A stretch of 7,279 nt of DNA from an uncultured Collinsella sp. (lineage in GTDB: Bacteria; Actinomycetota; Coriobacteriia; Coriobacteriales; Coriobacteriaceae), in contig URTD01000089.1 of assembly GCA_900550735.1 (NCBI GenBank), positions 1 to 7,279 of the forward strand, given 5' to 3'. The position numbers were made by a program, and so were the translations under genes. Every line of letters begins with the position of its first letter. Position 1 is the first letter of the stretch. The notes below the pieces were generated by a model. That model ran no database searches, had not been told where the DNA came from, and saw only the letters and a program-made list of their open reading frames with translations. Shown in pieces: positions 1 to 6,102 of the stretch.

Positions 1-682
1 CAGAACCGCCGCCGCCATTCGAACCAGCGCCGCCATTACCGCCAGGGTTAACGGCATTCTTGGTCCACTTGGCATACAGCGTCAGATCGGCCGTCACCGG
101 CGTGCTAAAGTCATACGCCTGCGTGCAAGCCTCATCGGTATACCAACCGCCGAAAGTGTAGCCATCGCGCGTCGGATCGGCCGGCTTGATCAGCTTGCCA
201 TCGGCCGTAGCAACAAACTTAGTGTCGCAAGCAGACCCGCCGTTGGAGTTAAAGGCAACCGTCCAAGACTCGACAGCTCCAAGTTTAAACAGCGTGCCCG
301 AATCATTAATGTAGTAGAGATTGCCAGAAGCATCGGCAATGACCGGAGAGCCACAGTACTGGTAATGGCCAGCCGCATCATAAATCTGCGTCGCCTCTGC
401 ATCGCCGAGCGTATAGCGATACACGCCACCACCAGCAGAGTAGTTGACGTAATCCTTGCTATCCGCGCTGTTAACGGTGAAGTACACATAGGTCTTGCCG
501 CCCTGAACACTCACCAGCGGAGTAGCAGCAATACCGTTGAGGCCAGCCGGCAGCGCCTTGCCGTCGGCAGCAGCGACCATCGTGGTCTTACCCGTCTTCA
601 GGTTATAGAGAACCAGAGCAGAGCCAGTAGCCGTCTGTCCGCCGACAATCAGATTGTCACCAGACACCGCAGGGGGCTCAGA
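1..682 (-). pseudogene. Continuation of the DUF4430/propeller gene in a shifted frame (partial, runs off the left edge)
   Basis: This is the downstream part of the gene that stops at 649. Read on the minus strand with codons beginning at 679, 676 and so on, it is open from 682 to position 1, about 225 codons without a stop. It begins GAG CCC CCT GCG GTG, giving PAVSGDNLIVGGQTATGSAL, an exact continuation of the propeller. Another blade follows at about 345-390 (YCGSPVIADASGNLYYIND), then one InlB/Listeria-Bacteroides repeat at about 65-264 with its hallmarks VAFNSNGG, GYTFGGWYTD and LTLYAKW, then an Asn/Gly-rich linker (NPGGNGGAGSNGGGGS). A TAA in this frame at 685-683 places the frame change between 682 and 651. 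No ribosome binding site or convincing start precedes it, so it is unlikely to be a separate gene. A cell-wall anchor or membrane segment is expected past the left edge but cannot be seen. It is called a pseudogene only because the frame is broken; the cause may be a sequencing error. Confidence 0.8.
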
Positions 683-3384
683 TTATTCGTAAGGCCCAGA
701 TCAACCGTCTTCTGTTCACTCAGCACGCCCTTCGCCGAAAGCGAAATCACATGGAGCTTTCCGTCGTGCGTCATCTGATAGAAGGTCGAGCCATTGGACG
801 GATCGGCGACGCAGTCAGCGTTCGCAAGGGCGCCGAGCTTCATGGTCGAAACGACATCACCCGTTGCCTTATCAATGCACTTAAGCGTACCTGCGCTCGT
901 AGGAACGATGGCATACTTATCCGTCAAAGCCGCACCAGTCCAGTAATAGCCCTCGGCAGGGTCGATGTTCTGCCAAGAAACTTCGCCCGTGGCAATCTTA
1001 ATGCGCACAAAGGAGCCGTTGCCGTAGGTCGCGTTGTAATTCTCGTCATACGAAATATCGACCGAGCCTACATAGACGTACTCGCCGTCCGAAACGACGG
1101 TGCAGGAGCTCTGCGTCAAGTCCGTCAAACCAGGCGTCAGCCACTTGCAGATCAGCTTGTCTGCAGTAATCGCCTGGACCGCACCGCCGTTGAGCGGAAC
1201 GATGATAAGGCCATTGGTATAGATCGGACGAGAGGTATAGCTCACCTTGGAGGCAAGCGGCGCAGAGGCAACCTTTTTGCCCGTGGACGAATCGATCTTA
1301 ATGAGCTCGTTCTCGGTCGCGATGTACACAAAGCCGTTAGCAATGACAGGCTCGCTGCAGTTGGCATACTGCTGACCAGACTCGGCCTTCCAATCGAAGG
1401 CCCACTTAAGACCGGCGGCCTGCGCAGGCGTCTTGGCATCCGTTACGGTCGAACCGTTGCCACTGTTGCCGTAGCCGGCCCACTCGGCATCCCAATCAGG
1501 AGTCGTCGCGCTCGGATCCACGACAATCTTGTCGGGATCGGGCATGGGCGAATTATCGGTGGTGTAGGCAAGCGTGACCTTATCGCCGCTCTTGAGCGTA
1601 ATCTGATTGGCGCAGAGTAAGGAGGACTCTCCGTTGATATACAGATGCCAATATTTATTGGTCGCAGCATCCCAACCATACGGCTTGTGATCGAACGGCG
1701 AAGTAATGGAATTCAGGAACCAGTACTCACCACTCTGGGAGCCGTTGTACGCAACGCCCTTGGCCTTCAGAACTGCCTCAATAAGGTTCTGGGCCGTGGA
1801 GCCTTCGGGCAGAGAAACATTGCTTGCCGTGCCCCAACGCGTATTGTTCCCGTTGACATCGGGACCGATAACATCGGCGGATCCAAGCACCTGACCGGGG
1901 AGGGCATCGGCGTCAGCACCATACATAAAGGTGACGGCGTCACCCTCCTGGAGCTTGTAGGCACCGGCGCCAACGTCGGCGAACTTGCCATTTACGTAGA
2001 AGCGCCAATAGCTATTGGTCGCAGCATCATAGCCACAATAGGACTTACCATCGAAGGGCGAATAAATGCCGTTGAGGAACCAGCCCCAAGACGATTCGCC
2101 AGCATCGAGAGTAAGGCCGACCTGCTCAAGGAGATCCTTGGCAGTGGAGCCTGCCTTGAGACTCGTCTGACCCGTCGAAGCCCAAACCTGCTGCTTGCCG
2201 TCCTTGTCCTTACCGAGAACCTGAACAGAAGCATGGACAGAATCGGACGGCAACTGGTCGCCCCAGCCACCGTAGAACCACGTGACGGTATCGCCGGCAT
2301 GGATGGTGACATTGTCCGCCGTATAGTCACTCGACTTGCCGTTGATGAACAGCTGCCAATAGGTCGAATAATCTTGGGGCGTACCCAGCTCAACACCGTT
2401 GTACTTAAGGCTCAGAATGAAGGAGCCCGCAGCAACGGCGTCAATGTCGTTCGCCTCGAGTGCGACCTTCGTAAGATCAAGCGCGCTCGAACCGGACGTC
2501 ACCACATACTGCGCATTATCGACCCAAGTCTGAGTCTTGCCCTGGGCATCGCGACCAATGACGGTCACATTTGCGGCAACCTGGTCCTTAACGACAGGGG
2601 ACGAGCTACCAGCCGTATAGGCAAACTCAATCTTCTGCCCCTGGGTGAGCTTGACGCTGCTCGCGCCAACCGAGGAAGACGCGCCGTCGACGAACAGCTG
2701 CCAGAAGGCATAAGTCGTCGGATCGTAGGCAAGCGTGCGACCATCACTCGGGGATGTGATGCTTTCGAGGTAGAAACCGTATGCCGTGTTCGGTTCGTAC
2801 TTCGCCTTGAAGCCCGTCTTCTCCTGCAGCTTAATGAAGGCATCCGCAGCCGTCGCGCCCTCGTCGAGCTTGAGCTGCGTAGGTGCCACCCAGGTCTGAG
2901 CCTTGCCGTCAGCATCGGTGCCGATAATCGAGAACGAGACCTCGATTTGCTTCTTGACGACATCGCCAGTTTCTGTCGGGTTCTCTGTCTGGACGGCAGC
3001 CGCGGCGGCAGATCCTGCTTGGCCAGCGGATGCCGTCGAAGACTGCTCGCTCGTGGCAGGGCTCTCCCCCGTCGCCGAGCCTTCGTCGCCAGTTGCTGCC
3101 TCTGTAGTGGCGGCACTAGCTGCAGGCGCGCTCCCGGAATCCGAAACCTCGGCGCCGCTCTGCTCAGCGGTACCGCCCGCAAGCGCTGCGTCCTCGCCTG
3201 GCGTCGTAGCCTGAGCCACAGCGTCGGTAATGCCCTCGGCGCCCTCGGCCCACAGCTGAGACGGCGTGGTGCTAAAGGCCATCGCGAAGGCCAGGAATGC
3301 CACCAGGCCGCGCTTGGCTACGCCGCGCGCAATTGCGCCACGGCGATGCGAGACGCGCTGGCGCTCGTCCTCAAACATATCCAT
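649..3384 (-). CDS. Secreted four-DUF4430 / beta-propeller surface protein, N-terminal part (frame ends at a frameshift)
   Basis: Probable extracellular corrinoid-binding or cell-surface protein. I chose the ATG at 3384 (911 residues) because AGGAG lies 4 nt upstream; an in-frame ATG at 3465 would add 27 residues whose codons (AGT, AGG, AGA, ACA) look non-coding. Seen, numbered from 3384: a basic n-region, hydrophobic core LVAFLAFAMAFS at 27-38 and likely signal-peptidase cleavage after LWA at about 46; an Ala/Ser/Thr/Glu-rich linker to about 144; four DUF4430-like domains at about 145-257, 271-371, 384-489 and 502-609, each with a core like YWxLYxNG followed by xxGDxVxxxY; an Asp/Gly/Asn linker; then PQQ-like propeller blades from about 659, for example CSEPVIANGFVYIATENELI. 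The frame stops at TGA 651-649 in mid-propeller, and coding continues in another frame (see 1-682). A cobalamin riboswitch lies upstream. DUF4430 resembles the C-terminal domain of transcobalamin/intrinsic factor, so B12 binding is inferred, not shown. Confidence is high for a secreted DUF4430 protein and moderate for the ligand. Confidence 0.85.
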   Translation of the reverse strand: MDMFEDERQRVSHRRGAIARGVAKRGLVAFLAFAMAFSTTPSQLWAEGAEGITDAVAQATTPGEDAALAGGTAEQSGAEVSDSGSAPAASAATTEAATGDEGSATGESPATSEQSSTASAGQAGSAAAAAVQTENPTETGDVVKKQIEVSFSIIGTDADGKAQTWVAPTQLKLDEGATAADAFIKLQEKTGFKAKYEPNTAYGFYLESITSPSDGRTLAYDPTTYAFWQLFVDGASSSVGASSVKLTQGQKIEFAYTAGSSSPVVKDQVAANVTVIGRDAQGKTQTWVDNAQYVVTSGSSALDLTKVALEANDIDAVAAGSFILSLKYNGVELGTPQDYSTYWQLFINGKSSDYTADNVTIHAGDTVTWFYGGWGDQLPSDSVHASVQVLGKDKDGKQQVWASTGQTSLKAGSTAKDLLEQVGLTLDAGESSWGWFLNGIYSPFDGKSYCGYDAATNSYWRFYVNGKFADVGAGAYKLQEGDAVTFMYGADADALPGQVLGSADVIGPDVNGNNTRWGTASNVSLPEGSTAQNLIEAVLKAKGVAYNGSQSGEYWFLNSITSPFDHKPYGWDAATNKYWHLYINGESSLLCANQITLKSGDKVTLAYTTDNSPMPDPDKIVVDPSATTPDWDAEWAGYGNSGNGSTVTDAKTPAQAAGLKWAFDWKAESGQQYANCSEPVIANGFVYIATENELIKIDSSTGKKVASAPLASKVSYTSRPIYTNGLIIVPLNGGAVQAITADKLICKWLTPGLTDLTQSSCTVVSDGEYVYVGSVDISYDENYNATYGNGSFVRIKIATGEVSWQNIDPAEGYYWTGAALTDKYAIVPTSAGTLKCIDKATGDVVSTMKLGALANADCVADPSNGSTFYQMTHDGKLHVISLSAKGVLSEQKTVDLGLTNNLSPLRCLVTI
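1558..2952 (-). repeat. Four tandem DUF4430 domain repeats
   Basis: Four domain-length units of about 105-115 residues occur in tandem within the protein. Each starts with a strand of the type V-x-V-x-G-x-D-x-x-G-K-x-Q-x-W and ends with a YWxxYxNG / GDxVxxxY pair. Units 1, 3 and 4 share an S-[IP]-x-SP-x-D loop (ESITSPSDG, NGIYSPFDG, NSITSPFDH). Units 3 and 4 are closest, sharing DAATNxYW. Unit 2 (about 2272-2574) lacks this loop and is shorter there. Boundaries are approximate, read by eye from the translation. Confidence 0.8.
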
Positions 3385-3388
3385 TTGT

Positions 3389-3394
3389 CTCCTA
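3389..3394 (-). promoter_or_regulatory. Ribosome binding site deciding the 3384 start
   Basis: TAGGAG lies 4 nt upstream of the ATG at 3384-3382. The competing ATG at 3465 has GGAGG (3483-3479) 13 nt away, which is too far, and only a weak AAGG at usable spacing. The shorter start also leaves a normal basic n-region before the signal-peptide core. Confidence 0.55.
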
Positions 3395-3556
3395 CTGTCT
3401 GTACTTGGAGCGTTGCCTTGAGGCTGCCCCACGTCATCGCGCATGTTGCGCTCGAGTTCCCCCATCGGGGTCCCCTTCCCTCCAGAGCCCTATGCACACC
3501 GGCGGCATACGCCGCGGCAACGTGCAAGATGGGAGGCGATCCGACTTAACCTTAAC

Positions 3557-3600
3557 GGCTCGGGCACGTCGTCCGATCTGCGACGCGAGCATCCCGAGCC
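3557..3600 (-). promoter_or_regulatory. Strong hairpin downstream of, and overlapping, the B12 aptamer (expression platform candidate)
   Basis: On the minus strand GGCTCGGG (3600-3593) pairs perfectly with CCCGAGCC (3564-3557), and CGTCG (3585-3581) pairs inside it with CGACG (3571-3567) around a 9-nt loop. The 5' arm is the same GGCTCGGG that forms the conserved 3' element of the aptamer, so aptamer and hairpin should be mutually exclusive. No run of U follows (the next bases are GTTAAGG), so this is not an ordinary intrinsic terminator. It may act as an anti-aptamer or translational switch. Confidence 0.55.
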
Positions 3601-3703
3601 AAGAGGAATTACGGTTACTGGTACAGCCGGGGACTTGCACCCCGATTCTCCCAAACGCGCAGGAAAACCGCGCATTCGTGCGTCTCCGCACCACCATCTA
3701 GGC
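3578..3703 (-). ncRNA. Cobalamin (B12) riboswitch, compact form
   Basis: The leader of the DUF4430 gene contains the conserved cobalamin aptamer core in order on the minus strand: GGGAGAATC (3652-3644), the GGGG-TGCAAGT-CCCC stem-loop (3643-3629) matching the GGTGNAANTCC box, GGCTGTACCAGTAACCGTAA (3628-3609) matching the GCTGTnCCnGCAACnGT box, and GGCTCGGGATGCTCGC (3600-3585) matching the 3' AGYCRGGANRCC element. Upstream are two small hairpins, GTGCG-GAGA-CGCAC (3691-3678) with a GNRA loop and one closed by GCGC (about 3673-3656). Only about 8 nt separate the CCGTAA box from the 3' element, so the P7-P11 extension is absent, as in class-II cobalamin riboswitches. P1 could not be drawn convincingly. 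Such RNAs usually repress downstream B12 uptake or synthesis genes when cobalamin is plentiful; here the target is the secreted DUF4430 protein. Confidence 0.82.
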
Positions 3704-3709
3704 CATCGA

Positions 3710-3737
3710 TTAATACCGTCAATATGCTATCACGCAA
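3710..3737 (-). promoter_or_regulatory. Possible promoter for the riboswitch/DUF4430 transcript
   Basis: TTGCGT (3737-3732) and TATTAA (3715-3710) are 16 nt apart, which would start transcription near 3703, just before the riboswitch. An alternative -35 TTGACG (3722-3717) is closer to consensus, but its partner TAGATG (3700-3695) is poor and would start inside the first hairpin of the leader. A promoter is required here because the preceding operon ends in a terminator; the exact hexamers are uncertain. Confidence 0.3.
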
Positions 3738-3763
3738 AAGGGCCTCGCACGCAGGCGAAGCCC
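3736..3763 (-). terminator. Rho-independent terminator of the phasin-like/ubiB-type unit
   Basis: On the minus strand GGGCTTCGC (3763-3755) and GCGAGGCCC (3748-3740) form a 9-bp stem (one G-U pair) with a 6-nt loop, followed directly by TTTT (3739-3736). It sits 51 nt past the stop codon of the AarF/UbiB gene and separates that operon from the B12-controlled gene. There is no U run on the other strand, so it acts in one direction. Confidence 0.85.
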
Positions 3764-3814
3764 AAGGTAAAAGCTATTGTTTGCGATAGGAGAATGCGGT
3801 GACGGTCGCAGCCT

Positions 3815-5578
3815 CTAGTGCTTGCCGCCGTGGCTGTTGAGCCAGATATTGCGACCCAGCATAAGCGCCAGCACCAGCGCGCTCACGTAGCCCATAAAGC
3901 CAATGACTGGGATACCAAACACAACCGGCTCGATGCGTGCATAGTACACCACCGACGAACCGATAAACAGACCGGCGATAACGATAGCCATCGACATGCG
4001 GTCGATAATCCCACCTAGCTGTCGCAGCGCCTTATCGCTGCTCATGATCTGCGTGTTCACCTTAAGCTGGCCGCGCGTGAGCATGCGCGAAGCCAAGCCC
4101 AGATACTCGGCTGCCTCAAGCGAGCCTTTTGCCGCGCGATAGCTGCTCGCGGCAAGATCGCGTCCCATATCACGCGCGCGCGCATAGGCGCTCTTCTCGT
4201 TTTTGATGTGCGTCTGGATAATCTGGATCATGTTGACGTTGGGCATATACTCGGTCAGCAAACCCTCGAGCGTCACCATGCCGCGCGCGAACATCGTTAC
4301 CACGCTCGGCAGCTCAACATCATTCTTACGCGCGAGGTTTAACAACGAGGTCAAAAACTCGCCGATATCAAGATCCTTCAGGTCAAGGCCCGCAAAGTCG
4401 GCGACGATAAAGTCCAAATCGGACAAAAAGGCCGAATGGTCAAGCTCGGCCGAGTCGCCACGCGTTACGGCGAAGCGCATGAGCGAATCCTTGAGCTTGG
4501 GCACGTCACCCTCGGCCACGGCGAAAATCATATCCTTGACGATACCGCGATCGTGACTCGACATGCGTCCGACCATGCCCAAGTCGATAAAGTAGACGAT
4601 GCCGTCCTTGAGAATGATGTTTCCCGCATGCGGGTCGGCATGGAAAAAACCGTCATCGAGCACCTGCGTCGAGTAGTCCTCGACAATCGCGGCACCGATC
4701 TTTTCCAAGTCATAGCCCTCGGCCACCAAGCGTTCGGGATCGGCGATCGAAATGCCGTCGACGTAGTCCATAACCACCACGTGCTCGGTGCACAGGTCCA
4801 GATAGGATTTAGGGCACGTCACGCCATGAACGCTCTTATGGAACTCGTAGAAGTCGTTGAGGTTTTTGGCCTCGGCCAAAAAGTTGGTCTCCTCGCGAAA
4901 CGAGGTCCACAACTCCTCGACTACGCCGTGCAGATCAACGAATTGATCGGTGTTGACGAACTTGGAAACGATACGCACCACCGAGCGGATGATATCGATG
5001 TCCTGTGCCATAACCTGCTGCGCACCGGGGCGCTGCACCTTAACGGCCACGTCCTCGCCCGTCACCAGACGAGCGCGGTGCACCTGCGCGAGCGATGCGC
5101 TACCAAGCGGATTGGGGTCGATCGCATCGAACATCTCCCCCAGGCGCAGGCCGTATTCCTCTTCCAAGCAGCGGAGCACTACCTCGTACGGCACCGGCTC
5201 CACGTCGGAACGCAGACGGCGCAGCTCATCGCAAAAGCGCTGCGGCAGAATCTCGGACCGGTTGGCCAGAATCTGCCCCATCTTGACGAACATGGGGCCG
5301 AGCTCCTCGAGCAGGCGGCGCAAGCGAACCGGCGTGAGGTTACCCCACACACGGTACTTTTTGACCAAGCGAACAATCTGCCCGATGCGTTCGCGACGAC
5401 CCGCCGGCGTGAGCTGGTATTCCTCGTCCGGCGCCATCGCGTCGGGCTCTTCGGGCACCATATCGACAGCGCGCGGCTTTTTGCGAGCGCCCGAGACGGC
5501 GGCATCGACCTCATCGACAACCGCCGCCTCGTCACCCAAAGGATCTAGATTGTTGTAATCGGTGGTGGAATCTGCCAT
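3815..5578 (-). CDS. AarF/UbiB (ABC1) family atypical protein kinase-like ATPase
   Basis: Membrane-anchored member of the AarF/ABC1/UbiB family (587 residues, usual length about 530-560). Family knowledge: these proteins have a protein-kinase-like fold, act mainly as ATPases, and support isoprenoid-lipid (quinone) metabolism or lipid homeostasis at the membrane. Seen: KxGQ motif FVKMGQILANRSEILP (about 97-112, K99), nucleotide-loop motif LGSASLAQVH (158-167), the VAVK lysine (K180), the EETNFLAEAKN helix (229-239), the catalytic-loop motif HADPHAGN (313-320) and the metal-binding IDLG (331-334). All key residues are present, so it should be functional. Two C-terminal hydrophobic segments at about 529-547 and 552-577 form the membrane hairpin. 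The first 60 residues are acidic and divergent. The ATG at 5578 lies 8 nt after the phasin-like gene with only a weak Shine-Dalgarno, suggesting translational coupling. A ubiquinone role is doubtful in an anaerobic actinobacterium, so no ubiB symbol is given. Confidence 0.92.
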   Translation of the reverse strand: MADSTTDYNNLDPLGDEAAVVDEVDAAVSGARKKPRAVDMVPEEPDAMAPDEEYQLTPAGRRERIGQIVRLVKKYRVWGNLTPVRLRRLLEELGPMFVKMGQILANRSEILPQRFCDELRRLRSDVEPVPYEVVLRCLEEEYGLRLGEMFDAIDPNPLGSASLAQVHRARLVTGEDVAVKVQRPGAQQVMAQDIDIIRSVVRIVSKFVNTDQFVDLHGVVEELWTSFREETNFLAEAKNLNDFYEFHKSVHGVTCPKSYLDLCTEHVVVMDYVDGISIADPERLVAEGYDLEKIGAAIVEDYSTQVLDDGFFHADPHAGNIILKDGIVYFIDLGMVGRMSSHDRGIVKDMIFAVAEGDVPKLKDSLMRFAVTRGDSAELDHSAFLSDLDFIVADFAGLDLKDLDIGEFLTSLLNLARKNDVELPSVVTMFARGMVTLEGLLTEYMPNVNMIQIIQTHIKNEKSAYARARDMGRDLAASSYRAAKGSLEAAEYLGLASRMLTRGQLKVNTQIMSSDKALRQLGGIIDRMSMAIVIAGLFIGSSVVYYARIEPVVFGIPVIGFMGYVSALVLALMLGRNIWLNSHGGKH

Positions 5579-5586
5579 CTGCGCTG

Positions 5587-6003
5587 CTACTCGGCCTCTT
5601 CGGTATCCTTCGCATCGTCGGGCTCAACGGACTCGACGGGCACCGAGGTCACGTTGTCCTCGACCGAATCGACGATGTCGCGCACATGGGCTAGGAAGGC
5701 CGTGCGCTCAGGGGCGGTCATAACGCGGACGCGGGCAAGGATGAGCTCGTCGAGCACGCGCTGGGCCGCAGTCTCGCCCTGTATGCCCAAGCGCTCGGTC
5801 AGATCGGAGATGGTGCCACCGGCCTGCTCGAACATGTCGGACACGCTGCGGGCGATATCGGGGGTGGCGGTGTCCTTGCGGACCTGCTCGCCTTTGGTGT
5901 TAAGGTCGTCGAGGACCTTCTTGCCGCCTTCGACAGCAACGGCGGCAGCGCCAAAGCCCACGTTAATGGCGCCGTTAACAAGCTGATCGAGTTTCATAAC
6001 CAT
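5587..6003 (-). CDS. Small phasin-like helical protein
   Basis: A 138-residue protein starting at the ATG at 6003, chosen because GGAG lies 6 nt upstream; a TTG four codons earlier is in frame but overlaps that Shine-Dalgarno. The N-terminus (MVMKLDQLVNGAINVGFGAA, then VAVEGGKKVLDDLNTKGEQV) follows the pattern of phasin-superfamily proteins: a short amphipathic Gly/Ala-rich helix, then a Lys/Glu-rich helix ending at a conserved KG. A second helical region (about 45-110) and a very acidic tail (EPDDAKDTEEAE) follow. There is no signal peptide or true membrane segment. Phasins coat lipid or polyester granules or associate with membranes, but no polyhydroxyalkanoate genes are visible here, so that role is not claimed. 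The 8-nt gap to the AarF/UbiB gene suggests the two act together, perhaps as a membrane-surface adaptor. The phasin label is by pattern only; the safe name is hypothetical helical protein. Confidence 0.75.
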   Translation of the reverse strand: MVMKLDQLVNGAINVGFGAAAVAVEGGKKVLDDLNTKGEQVRKDTATPDIARSVSDMFEQAGGTISDLTERLGIQGETAAQRVLDELILARVRVMTAPERTAFLAHVRDIVDSVEDNVTSVPVESVEPDDAKDTEEAE

Positions 6004-6009
6004 GGTTGT

Positions 6010-6013
6010 CTCC
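6010..6013 (-). promoter_or_regulatory. Ribosome binding site of the phasin-like gene
   Basis: GGAG lies 6 nt upstream of the ATG at 6003-6001. It excludes the earlier in-frame TTG at 6015, because that codon would place this site inside the coding region. Confidence 0.6.
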
Positions 6014-6038
6014 AATCACAAACAACTGCATTGGCGTT

Positions 6039-6068
6039 CTTGTACCCAAGATTGAGCGAAAGCGACAA
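6039..6068 (-). promoter_or_regulatory. Possible promoter for the phasin-like/AarF operon
   Basis: TTGTCG (6068-6063) and TACAAG (6044-6039), each 4 of 6 to consensus and 18 nt apart, would start transcription near 6032, about 30 nt before the ATG at 6003. The rest of the 99-nt space after the dipeptidase stop holds only a weak hairpin (AGCG/CGCT with a short T-containing tail), so read-through from the dipeptidase gene is also possible. Confidence 0.3.
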
Positions 6069-6102
6069 AGCGTTTTAGCGCTATTCGATCGACGGGAAAT
6101 CC

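Noticed and set aside
190..510. A 106-codon minus-strand open frame
   Set aside because: It is in the wrong frame relative to the propeller/InlB continuation, which shows clear family motifs over the same bases.
670..678. Programmed -1 ribosomal frameshifting at the C run
   Set aside because: The zero-frame context C CCC CTG does not fit the X XXY YYZ slippery pattern (the A-site tRNA would mispair), no obvious stimulatory structure was seen, and such recoding is not known for this type of surface protein. An indel is simpler.
751..1620. A 289-codon plus-strand open frame opposite the propeller
   Set aside because: Same Arg-rich antisense composition, with no motif and no ribosome site seen; the minus strand here encodes clear propeller blades.
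1645..3549. A 634-codon plus-strand open frame opposite the DUF4430 gene
   Set aside because: The translation is Arg/Leu/Ile-rich with no recognisable domain. It mirrors the codon pattern of the genuine minus-strand gene and runs through the riboswitch-gene leader; it is an antisense shadow.
3605..3652. A tRNA-like T-arm in the leader
   Set aside because: The stem-loop GGGG-TGCAAGT-CCCC looks superficially like a T-arm, but no acceptor or anticodon stem can be built; the order of elements matches the cobalamin aptamer instead.
4436..5548. A 370-codon plus-strand open frame opposite the AarF/UbiB gene
   Set aside because: His/Arg/Val-rich translation without domains, lying wholly opposite conserved kinase motifs on the minus strand.
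6016..6102. A terminator after the dipeptidase gene
   Set aside because: Only a 4-bp AGCG/CGCT hairpin followed by a mixed T/G/C tail is visible, too weak to call.
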